DNA of 5,846 bases, taken from contig SKKS01000300.1 in NCBI GenBank assembly GCA_007123625.1, positions 1 through 5,846 of the forward strand. The letters run 5' to 3'. A program made the position numbers and the translations under genes. This DNA is from Paracoccaceae bacterium. Lineage in GTDB: Bacteria > Pseudomonadota > Alphaproteobacteria > Rhodobacterales > Rhodobacteraceae. Below are positions 1-5,846 of this stretch, one piece after another (position 1 is the first letter of the stretch; each line of letters starts with the position of its first letter). The notes below the pieces were generated by a model that made no database searches, had not been told where the DNA came from, and was given only the letters and a program-made list of their open reading frames with translations.

Positions 1-41
1 GGGGCGGGTGGTTGGGGTGCGTCGAGCGCGCGCTTCCTTCC

Positions 42-61
42 CGTCCGGGGCAGCCCGGGCG
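42..61. repeat. GC-rich inverted repeat downstream of the dehydrogenase gene
   Basis: A short inverted repeat lies 14 bp past the stop codon of the dehydrogenase gene. CCGGG at 45-49 can pair with CCCGG at 54-58 around a four-base loop. Two more outer pairs are possible (42/61 and 43/60) if one mismatch is tolerated on the minus-strand transcript. No T-tract follows on the minus strand, where the next bases are purine-rich, so this is not a classical intrinsic terminator. It could help stop or stabilise the 3' end of the operon transcript, or be a chance result of high GC. Apart from this I see nothing in bases 1-75. Confidence 0.25.
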
Positions 62-75
62 TGTGCAGCGCGGCG

Positions 76-1008
76 TCAATACCCGCGCGCCCGGTCCACC
101 AGGTGCAGGAAGGGTTCCCCTGCCTCGCCGCGGCGGATGTTCTCGGCGATGACCCCGGCGGCGGTGGCGGGGCGGGTGGCGGCGGCGATGTGGGGCGTGG
201 TCGTGACCCTTGGGTGGTGCCGGAACGGATGGTCGCCGGGCAACGGTTCGGTGCGGAACACGTCCAGCGTGGCATGATCCAGATGCCCGCTGTCCAGCGC
301 CGCAAGCAGCGCCGCGTCTTGGATCAGCGCCCCGCGCCCGGGGTTGATCAGCACCGCTCCGCGCGGCATCCGCGCCAGTGCCTGCGCGTCGATCAGTCCT
401 TCGGTCTGGGGCGTGCGCGGCAGCAGCGTAACCACGATCTGCGCCTGCGACAGCACCTCTGCCAGCCCGGATGCGCCGTGATGACAGGCGATCCCGTCGA
501 CTAGTCGGGGGCTGCGGCTCCAGCCCAGCACCGGAAAGCCGAGTGCCCGCAGCGCCGCGGCGCAGGCCTGCCCCAGCGCGCCAAGCCCCAGCATCCCCAC
601 CGGACGCTCGGAGGCGAGCGGAGGCACCGCGTGCCCCCAGCCATCGAGCGGTCGGTTCACGAAGCGGTCCATACCCAGATGATGGCGCAGCACATGGCCG
701 GTCACATATTCGACCATTCCGCGTTCCAATGCCCTATCGACCATGCGGCAAAGGGGCTGCGTGAGCGTCGGATTGTCCACGATCCGTTCGACCCCGGCCC
801 AGAGGCTGAGGACCGCCTTGCAGCGTGTGTAGGGCGTGAAATCGGTGATCGCGCTGCCCGGGGCGAAGACAATGTAATCCACCGCGGCGGGAGGTGCATC
901 GAGCACCAGCCGCGCCGGGACGCCTGCCTGCGCCAGGGCCTTCGCCAAGGGGTGCTCATACACCTCGAACCGTTCGGACCCGGCGGAAAAGAGAACTGTA
1001 ACCGTCAT
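76..1008 (-). CDS. ghrA: Glyoxylate/hydroxypyruvate reductase A-type D-2-hydroxyacid dehydrogenase
   Basis: A 310-residue cytosolic oxidoreductase of the D-isomer-specific 2-hydroxyacid dehydrogenase family. GhrA-type enzymes reduce glyoxylate to glycolate and hydroxypyruvate to glycerate with NAD(P)H. The N-terminal substrate domain (about 1-105) contains the LWAG segment at 69-72. The dinucleotide-binding domain has GLGALG at 141-146. The family's catalytic trio is visible: Arg225 in NPGRG, Glu254 in RTEPLP and His273 in TPHIAA. Arg165 in WSRS follows the second Rossmann strand and suggests NADPH preference (inference). Length is normal for the GhrA group. The ATG overlaps the rodA stop as ATGA, and AGGA lies 7 nt upstream, which supports this start. 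It is the last gene of the visible operon. The family is secure, but the physiological substrate is not, because related enzymes act on other 2-oxoacids. Confidence 0.88.
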   Translation of the reverse strand: MTVTVLFSAGSERFEVYEHPLAKALAQAGVPARLVLDAPPAAVDYIVFAPGSAITDFTPYTRCKAVLSLWAGVERIVDNPTLTQPLCRMVDRALERGMVEYVTGHVLRHHLGMDRFVNRPLDGWGHAVPPLASERPVGMLGLGALGQACAAALRALGFPVLGWSRSPRLVDGIACHHGASGLAEVLSQAQIVVTLLPRTPQTEGLIDAQALARMPRGAVLINPGRGALIQDAALLAALDSGHLDHATLDVFRTEPLPGDHPFRHHPRVTTTPHIAAATRPATAAGVIAENIRRGEAGEPFLHLVDRARGY

Positions 1009-2153
1009 GACCGCGTCCTGGGGCAGTGGATGTGCGCGCTTTGAAGCATGCCGAAGCCGATCAGCAGCACCAGCATCGCCGAGCCGCCATAGGACACCAG
1101 CGGAAGCGGCACCCCGACCACCGGCAACAGCCCCATCACCATCGCCATGTTGACGAAGAAATACAGGAAGAAGGTCACCGTCACCCCCGCCGCCAGCAAC
1201 GCACCGAACCGGGTAGCCGCACGCATGATAGTATAGGCACAGAACAGGATGATGAGCACATAAAGCACAAGCAGCGAAATGGCGCCCACGAAACCAAGCT
1301 CCTCGGCCAGGGTGGTGAAGATGAAATCCGTGTGCTTCTCGGGCAGGAAGTTCAACCGCGATTGCGTCCCCTCGGTCAGCCCCCGCCCGGACCAGCCGCC
1401 CGAGCCCATGGCGATCTTGGCCTGGCTGATGTGATAACCCGCACCCAGCGGGTCAAGGCTGGGGTCCATGAACGCGTCGATGCGCCGGTACTGGTAATCG
1501 CGCAGAATTTGCCAGTCGGTCCCGCGCGAGGCCATCACCGCCGTCACTAGCCCACCGCCCGCCGCGATCGCCACCGCGAAGTAGATCCACGAAACCCCAG
1601 CGACGAACATCACGAAAACGCCGCCGCCGCTCAGAAGCAGCGCCGTGCCCAGATCGGGTTGACGCAGCACCAGCAAGGTCGGGATCACGATGATCAGCAA
1701 TGCAACCAGCACCCACAGCGGATGCGAGGTGCGCTTCACGTCCAGCCAGTCATAGAACGCCGCCAGCGCCATCACGACCGTGATTTTTGCCAGCTCTGAC
1801 GGTTGCAACCGGACCGGCCCCAGATCCAGCCAGCGCTTCGCCCCCATGCCGATGCTGCCAAAAAATTCGACCCCCAGCAGCAACAGCACCGAAAGCGCAT
1901 AAGCCAGCCCGGCCGCCGACCGCCAGAACCACAGCGGGGTGAAGGCCACGGCGAACATCAGCGCCAGCCCCAGGCCGAAACGCTTCATCTGCGGTTCCGC
2001 CCATGGCTGCAACGAGCCGCCCGCAACCGAATACAGCATCATGAAGCCGACGCAGGCGACGGCGATCACCAGCAACACCAGCGGCCAGTTCATGTGCACG
2101 ACTTTGGCCAGACCGGTGGGCATGCGTTTGACGTTGTATTCCAGATACGTCAT
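1005..2153 (-). CDS. rodA: RodA, SEDS-family peptidoglycan glycosyltransferase of the elongasome
   Basis: A 382-residue polytopic inner-membrane protein that polymerises lipid II into glycan strands for lateral-wall growth, paired with PBP2. About ten hydrophobic segments are visible, starting near residue 23 and ending near 372. SEDS signatures appear in order: GAKRWLDLG (104-112) followed by QPSELAK (117-123), RQPDLGTALL (164-173), FLPEKHTDFIF (269-279) and VPLPLVSYGGSAM (348-360). Asp276 in the HTDF motif corresponds, by motif position, to the aspartate reported as essential in RodA proteins, and Trp108 lies in the conserved loop motif. Length is normal. The start overlaps the mrdA stop as ATGA. 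No good Shine-Dalgarno is visible upstream, so re-initiation after mrdA is likely. The last residues form a short basic tail (about 376-382) that overlaps the next gene. Confidence 0.97.
   Translation of the reverse strand: MTYLEYNVKRMPTGLAKVVHMNWPLVLLVIAVACVGFMMLYSVAGGSLQPWAEPQMKRFGLGLALMFAVAFTPLWFWRSAAGLAYALSVLLLLGVEFFGSIGMGAKRWLDLGPVRLQPSELAKITVVMALAAFYDWLDVKRTSHPLWVLVALLIIVIPTLLVLRQPDLGTALLLSGGGVFVMFVAGVSWIYFAVAIAAGGGLVTAVMASRGTDWQILRDYQYRRIDAFMDPSLDPLGAGYHISQAKIAMGSGGWSGRGLTEGTQSRLNFLPEKHTDFIFTTLAEELGFVGAISLLVLYVLIILFCAYTIMRAATRFGALLAAGVTVTFFLYFFVNMAMVMGLLPVVGVPLPLVSYGGSAMLVLLIGFGMLQSAHIHCPRTRS
1016..1019 (-). promoter_or_regulatory. Ribosome-binding site of the dehydrogenase gene
   Basis: On the minus strand the sequence AGGA sits 7 nt before the ATG at 1008-1006, inside the last codons of rodA. 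It is the clearest Shine-Dalgarno match among the overlapping junctions of this operon. The dehydrogenase may therefore be initiated independently as well as by re-initiation after the rodA stop. Confidence 0.6.
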
Positions 2154-4093
2154 GCGCGGTCGACACCATCGCGGGCGACCGGGCGCAGGCGCTCGGAGAT
2201 CTCGCGCATCTGGGCCTCGATCCGGTTGCGCTGCGGTGCGGGATACGCGGCGATCGGGGGCATCCCGTCATTGAGCGCGGCCAGCACCACGTCGCGGCCG
2301 ATGGGGGCCGCCGCGCTGGAGCCGCCGCCGCCATGTTCGACCACCACCGAAACGGCGATGCGCGGCGCTTCCTCGGGGGCGTAGGCGACGAACAGGGCAT
2401 GGTTGCGCCGGTTCCAGGGCAGATCCTCCTGACGGCGGATGCCGGCCTCACGTTCGGCGCGGGTGATCGAGAACACCTGACTGGTCCCGGTCTTGCCTGC
2501 GTGGCGGTGTTCCGCCTGCACTATTCGCGAAGAATAGGCCGTGCCGCGCGCGTGATTGGTGCATTCGGACATGCCCCGGCGCACGAGCGCCAGCCACTCG
2601 GGCCGCAGGTCGAGCGACTTCGCTTCGGCGACCGCAACACTCTCGTTGCCGACCCCTCGAACAAGCCGCGGCAACACGGCGCGGTTGCTGGCCAGTCGCG
2701 CGGTCAACACCGCCAGTTGCAGAGGCGTGGTCAGCACGAAGCCCTGACCGATCGAGACGTTGACGGTGTCGCCCACCTGCCACGCCGCGCCGCGCCGTGC
2801 CTGTTTCCATTCGCGTGTCGGGTTCAGCCCCGACGCCACGGCGGACATGGGCAGATCATAGCGGATGCCCAGGCCCAGGCGTTCGGACATCGCGTTGATG
2901 CGTTCGATCCCCACGCGCAGCGCCATTTCGTAGAAATACACATCGCAGGATTCCGAAAGCGCGGACACCAGGTTCATCCGGCCATGCCCTCCGCGCCGCC
3001 AGCAATGGAACCGGTGCCCCGAGACATCCATGTGCCCGGGGCAGAAAACGCGTTCGTTGGCGTTCGTCTGCCCGGCATCGAGCGCGGCAAGCGCAGTGAC
3101 CATCTTGAAGGTCGATCCGGGCGGGTACATGCCCTGCACCGTCTTGTCCGCCAGCGGGCGATAGGGATCATCCAGAAGGCCGCGATAGTCGGGCACCGAA
3201 ATGCCGCGCACGAACAGGTTGGGATCAAACCCCGGTGAGGATGAGATCGCAAGCAGATCGCCGTTGTTGACGTCCATGACCACGACTGCCGCGCTTTCAC
3301 CCGCCAGCCGCGCCTGCACGAAGTTCTGCAGCCGCGCATCGAGCGTCAGCTGGACATTGCCGCCCGGAGTGCCTTCGATGCGGTCAAGCTCGCGCATGAC
3401 GCGGCCCACGGCGTTGACCTCGATCCGGCGCGAACCGGCGGTGCCGCGCAAGCGATCCTCAAGCGCGCGTTCGACCCCGATCTTGCCGATCTGGAAGCGC
3501 GGAATCTGCAGCACCGGATCGGGGGTTTCCAGTGCTTCAAGGTCGCGCTCGGAGACCGGGCCGACATAGCCCACCACATGCGACATGTCCTCGATCAGCG
3601 GATAATGTCGCGACAGCCCCACTTCGGGCGTGATGCCGGGCAGGGCGGGGGCGTTGGCCGCAACGCGGGCGACTTCCTCCCAACTCAGCCGTTCGGCCAC
3701 GGTCACGGGCACGAAAGGGCGGTTGCGCATCACGTCGCGGCGCGCGCGCTCGATATCCTCGTCGCTCAGCGCGACCAGTTTGCGCAGGCGGTCGAACACC
3801 ATGTCCACGTTGCCCGCATCTTCGCGCACGATGACGATGCGGTAATTCTGTTCGTTGCCTGCGATCAGCACACCGTTGCGGTCATGGATCAGCCCGCGTG
3901 TCGGTGGGATAAGCCGCATGTTGATGCGGTTTTCCTCGGCCAGAAGGCGGAACTGGTCGGCCTGCCTGAGCTGCATGTCGCGCATGCGCCACACCAGCGT
4001 TCCCACCGCCGCCGCCTGCAGCCCGCCCAGAACCAGCGCGCGGCGCGATATGATCCGGCTGCTTTCGGCTTCTTCCTTCGGAGAGCGCTTCAT
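2150..4093 (-). CDS. mrdA: Penicillin-binding protein 2, elongasome DD-transpeptidase
   Basis: A 647-residue class B penicillin-binding protein that cross-links peptidoglycan made by RodA. It has a short cytoplasmic N-terminus, one membrane anchor (about 19-36), a pedestal/dimerisation region (about 60-235, with PPTRG at 63-67 and GRVMREL at 230-236) and a transpeptidase domain (about 268-605). The active-site motifs are intact: SxxK is S327-T-F-K330 in YPPGSTFK, the SxN position is S382-C-D384 (SxD form), and KTGT is 534-537. Cys351, Cys364, His370 and Cys383 fall where PBP2 enzymes carry a metal site. The C-terminus adds about 40 charged residues beyond the fold. Length is typical. The ATG overlaps the mreD stop as ATGA, with only a weak GGGA 8 nt upstream. 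The gene lies directly before rodA, as expected for a complex whose partners are needed in similar amounts. Confidence 0.97.
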   Translation of the reverse strand: MKRSPKEEAESSRIISRRALVLGGLQAAAVGTLVWRMRDMQLRQADQFRLLAEENRINMRLIPPTRGLIHDRNGVLIAGNEQNYRIVIVREDAGNVDMVFDRLRKLVALSDEDIERARRDVMRNRPFVPVTVAERLSWEEVARVAANAPALPGITPEVGLSRHYPLIEDMSHVVGYVGPVSERDLEALETPDPVLQIPRFQIGKIGVERALEDRLRGTAGSRRIEVNAVGRVMRELDRIEGTPGGNVQLTLDARLQNFVQARLAGESAAVVVMDVNNGDLLAISSSPGFDPNLFVRGISVPDYRGLLDDPYRPLADKTVQGMYPPGSTFKMVTALAALDAGQTNANERVFCPGHMDVSGHRFHCWRRGGHGRMNLVSALSESCDVYFYEMALRVGIERINAMSERLGLGIRYDLPMSAVASGLNPTREWKQARRGAAWQVGDTVNVSIGQGFVLTTPLQLAVLTARLASNRAVLPRLVRGVGNESVAVAEAKSLDLRPEWLALVRRGMSECTNHARGTAYSSRIVQAEHRHAGKTGTSQVFSITRAEREAGIRRQEDLPWNRRNHALFVAYAPEEAPRIAVSVVVEHGGGGSSAAAPIGRDVVLAALNDGMPPIAAYPAPQRNRIEAQMREISERLRPVARDGVDRA

Positions 4094-4629
4094 AGCTTCT
4101 GTCCCAGTGCGTCCACCTCGCCGGTGGCAGGTTTGCGGACCTGCAACAGGTAATGCGACACCGCCACCACCGCCGGATAAATCAGGAGAGTGCCCAGAAA
4201 CTGTCCGAAGCTCAACCCGAAGGACGGTTGCGGCACCATCACAATCGCGAGGATCATCCGGTTCGCCAAAAACAGCGCCAGCATGGTGCCCCCCACGATC
4301 AGGTATTCAAACCAGAAGTTCAGCCCCCGCAGAAGCGCGGTGCGTCGGCGCAGGAATTCGCTGCCAAGCAGCACCAGCACCGCCCACAGGCCGGGCGGGC
4401 GCATCAGCAGGATGTCTTCGACGAACACCACCAGAGCGATGGCAGGCGCCGACAGATAATCGGGGCGCCGCACCACCCAGGCCAGCGCGAAGCACAGCAG
4501 CAGGTCCGGGCCGGGCACCAGCCAGTCGCGTTCGCCTAGAGGCAGCATACGGATGAACAGCGACACCGCGGCAAGCGTGACGAACAGCGCCGTGAACCAC
4601 AGCGGGTGGGTGGGGCGCTGCTCAGCCAT
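4090..4629 (-). CDS. mreD: MreD, rod shape-determining membrane protein
   Basis: A small, very hydrophobic inner-membrane protein, 179 residues from the chosen start, which is normal for MreD. It partners MreC in linking MreB filaments to the wall-synthesis enzymes. Hydrophobic segments are seen at about 11-28, 42-54, 61-77, 79-93, 108-132 and 142-163, compatible with five or six membrane spans. The PDLLLCFALAWVVRRPD stretch (41-57) matches what I recall of alphaproteobacterial MreD. I chose the ATG at 4629-4627 because it starts just before the first span and overlaps the mreC stop by 8 bp (ATGGCTGA). An in-frame ATG at 4710 would add 27 Pro/Thr-rich residues and overlap mreC by 89 bp, so it is unlikely. 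MreD sequences diverge quickly, so the call also leans on position between mreC and mrdA. Confidence 0.92.
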   Translation of the reverse strand: MAEQRPTHPLWFTALFVTLAAVSLFIRMLPLGERDWLVPGPDLLLCFALAWVVRRPDYLSAPAIALVVFVEDILLMRPPGLWAVLVLLGSEFLRRRTALLRGLNFWFEYLIVGGTMLALFLANRMILAIVMVPQPSFGLSFGQFLGTLLIYPAVVAVSHYLLQVRKPATGEVDALGQKL

Positions 4630-5587
4630 CGCCGTCTTGCGCCAATGCGTCGGGGGTGTCGCCGGTTTCGGCGTCCCCGTCGTTGTCAGTGCCGCCGGTG
4701 GCTTCGGCATCCGGCGGGAAGGGCGGCACCTCGGGCGCGATCAGGCTGCCGGGGTCGGTGATCCGCTCGGTCGGGCGCGAGCGCAGCACCCGCAGGAAAT
4801 CCAGCCGCCCGTAATCTGCCGCCAGCCGCAGCCGCAGCCGCCGGTCGGCACCCAGCACCACCTCGCCCACCAGAAGCCCGGCCGGGAAAACGCCGCCATC
4901 GTCCGACGAAACCACACGATCGCCGGGGCGCACCTCGTCCGGGGTTTCGATGAAATCCAGCACTGGCAGGGCCGAATTGTCGCCCGCAAGGATCGCGCGT
5001 TGTCCCGAAGGCTGGATCACCACCGGCACCCGGCTGTTGGTGTCAGTCAGCAGCACCACCCGCGCCGAGCGCTGGCCCACGCCGGAAATCCGCCCCGCCA
5101 GCCCCAGCCCGTCCATCACCGCCCAGCCGTCCTGCACCCCGTCGCGGGCGCCCACGTTCAGCAGCACCGACTTGCGGAAGGGCGAGCCGCTGTCGGCCAG
5201 CACCACGCCGGTCACATGGGTCAGTTGCGGATCCAGGCGCACCTGATTGAGGTCCAGAAGCTGCGCGTTGCGCTGTTCAAGCTGCAGCGCGGCCTCGCGC
5301 CAGGCGCGCATCTGCTGAAGCTCCCGGCGCAGTTCCTGGTTCTGTTCATAGATGCGTGTATATGAGCGGAAGTTCTCGGCCATGTTCACGGCCTTGGCCA
5401 CCGGCAGCAACGCCCAGTCGAAGTTGGGCACCACCGAATCGATCAGCGTCGCACGGAATTGCTCCATTCGCGGGCTGTCCACCCGCCAGATCACGAAGGA
5501 TGTGGCAAGGACAAAGACCAGCAGCCCGACGACGATACGCCGCATCGGGCCGATGAAATCCTGTTCCGAATTGCGGTCCTGAGCCAA
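4622..5587 (-). CDS. mreC: MreC, periplasmic elongasome scaffold protein
   Basis: A 321-residue bitopic protein that bridges MreB/MreD and the PBP2-RodA synthase from the periplasmic side. Visible parts are a charged cytoplasmic N-terminus (1-15), one membrane span (about 16-35), a coiled-coil-like region rich in Gln, Glu and Arg (about 74-115), and the beta-rich MreC core (about 122-270). The core contains SPFRKSVLLNVG (135-146), GLAGR (162-166), LLTDTNSRVPV (179-189) and the GGVFPAGLLVGEV signature (231-243). A disordered acidic tail follows (about 286-321). The start is TTG: an in-frame TGA at 5602-5600 excludes anything further upstream, and GAGG stands 6 nt before the TTG. The alternative ATG at codon 15 has no well-spaced ribosome-binding site, and the MAQDR beginning resembles related MreC proteins as I recall them. 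The gene lies 25 bp after mreB and overlaps mreD. Confidence 0.95.
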   Translation of the reverse strand: MAQDRNSEQDFIGPMRRIVVGLLVFVLATSFVIWRVDSPRMEQFRATLIDSVVPNFDWALLPVAKAVNMAENFRSYTRIYEQNQELRRELQQMRAWREAALQLEQRNAQLLDLNQVRLDPQLTHVTGVVLADSGSPFRKSVLLNVGARDGVQDGWAVMDGLGLAGRISGVGQRSARVVLLTDTNSRVPVVIQPSGQRAILAGDNSALPVLDFIETPDEVRPGDRVVSSDDGGVFPAGLLVGEVVLGADRRLRLRLAADYGRLDFLRVLRSRPTERITDPGSLIAPEVPPFPPDAEATGGTDNDGDAETGDTPDALAQDGDG

Positions 5588-5605
5588 TGCGAGCCTCGAT
5601 CAGGC
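5588..5605 (-). promoter_or_regulatory. mreC ribosome-binding site within a small hairpin
   Basis: The mreB-mreC gap contains GAGG (complement of 5594-5597), 6 nt before the TTG start codon, and this fixes the mreC start. The same bases sit in a 4-bp inverted repeat on the transcript, GCCT (5605-5602) and AGGC (5596-5593), with a five-base loop. The stem could partly hide the Shine-Dalgarno and, with the TTG codon, lower MreC output relative to MreB. The ribosome-binding site is well supported. The regulatory effect of so short a stem is only inference. Confidence 0.55.
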
Positions 5606-5612
5606 AGATGCG

Positions 5613-5846
5613 TCAGCTTTCGTAGTCGATCGCGTGACGCAGTTGCTTTTCGTATTCCAGCGCCTTGCCGGTGCCCATGGCAACGCAATTCAGCGCTTCG
5701 TCGGCAACCGAGATCGACAACCCGGTCTGTTCGCGCAAGGCAAGGTCCAACTCGCCCAGAAGCGCGCCGCCCCCGGTCAGCATCACGCCCCGGTCCACGA
5801 TGTCGGCGGCCAGATCCGGCGGCGTGGCCTCCAGCGCCAGCATCAC
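5613..5846 (-). CDS. mreB: MreB, actin-like rod shape-determining protein (C-terminal part only)
   Basis: The last 77 codons of mreB; the remainder lies beyond the right edge of the window, so the start is not visible. MreB is the cytoplasmic actin homologue that forms membrane-bound filaments orienting lateral-wall synthesis. The fragment shows the end of the nucleotide-binding fold: a TPPDLAADI segment, then MLTGGGALL, whose GGG belongs to the adenosine-binding loop of the actin fold. VADEALNCVAMGTG and the closing helix, ending in DYES, follow. This agrees closely with the C-terminus of typical MreB proteins. The first codon in the window is GTG, read here as internal valine. It is the first visible gene of the operon, and the promoter presumably lies upstream of it, outside the window. 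Confidence 0.95.
   Translation of the reverse strand: MMLALEATPPDLAADIVDRGVMLTGGGALLGELDLALREQTGLSISVADEALNCVAMGTGKALEYEKQLRHAIDYES

Noticed and set aside
42..61. Intrinsic terminator for the operon
   Set aside because: A GC-rich stem is possible, but the stem is short and interrupted on the minus-strand RNA and no U-tract follows. I list it only as an inverted repeat.
1750..2451. Minus-strand 233-codon frame across the mrdA/rodA junction
   Set aside because: It is an alternative frame over two well-supported genes, with Arg/Ala/Gly-rich composition and no membrane or domain pattern of its own.
2333..3238. Plus-strand open frame of 301 codons
   Set aside because: It lies wholly opposite the transpeptidase domain of PBP2. 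Its translation is rich in Arg, His, Gly and Gln with no recognisable domain, typical of an antisense frame in GC-rich DNA.
4630..4710. Longer mreD starting at the ATG at 4710 (206 residues)
   Set aside because: The extra 27 residues are Pro/Thr-rich low-complexity, sit before an already suitable N-terminus, and would overlap mreC by 89 bp. The ATG at 4629 gives a typical MreD length and an 8-bp overlap.
4622..4729. EF-hand or RTX calcium site in the MreC tail
   Set aside because: DNDGD gives the first three acidic positions only. The glycine at position 6 and the acidic residue at position 12 are missing, and there is no repeat of a nonapeptide.
4553..5365. Plus-strand open frame of 270 codons
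   Set aside because: It is antisense to mreC and the start of mreD, has a His/Arg/Gln-rich composition and no recognisable motif or clear ribosome-binding site. It is best explained as a shadow frame.

Overview
The window is a compact run of minus-strand genes encoding most of the bacterial elongasome (Rod complex). The DNA is GC-rich with little intergenic space. The protein sequences, mainly the RodA and MreC N-termini and the PBP2 motif context, look alphaproteobacterial and most like Rhodobacterales (Rhodobacter/Paracoccus relatives). That placement rests on recalled family sequence, not on a search.

Layout, in the direction of transcription (right to left): the 3' end of mreB (5613-5846, cut by the window edge); a 25-bp gap holding the mreC ribosome-binding site; mreC (4622-5587, TTG start); mreD (4090-4629); mrdA/PBP2 (2150-4093); rodA (1005-2153); and a GhrA-type 2-hydroxyacid dehydrogenase (76-1008). 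The last 75 bp (1-75) hold no supported gene, only a GC-rich inverted repeat. No gene is supported on the plus strand, and I see no RNA gene, mobile element, CRISPR array or prophage trace.

The genes work together. MreB filaments under the inner membrane organise MreC and MreD, which couple them to the RodA glycosyltransferase and the PBP2 transpeptidase. RodA and PBP2 then build lateral-wall peptidoglycan. From mreC onward every stop codon overlaps the next start codon: 8 bp at mreC/mreD, then three ATGA junctions. This predicts one polycistronic message with translational coupling. The dehydrogenase is the one gene with no established cell-wall role, yet it is joined to rodA by the same ATGA overlap.

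This is a conserved core operon and I found no convincing undescribed system. The points most worth a second look are the coupled dehydrogenase, the predicted Cys3-His metal site in PBP2, the TTG start and partly sequestered ribosome-binding site of mreC, and the acidic tail of MreC.
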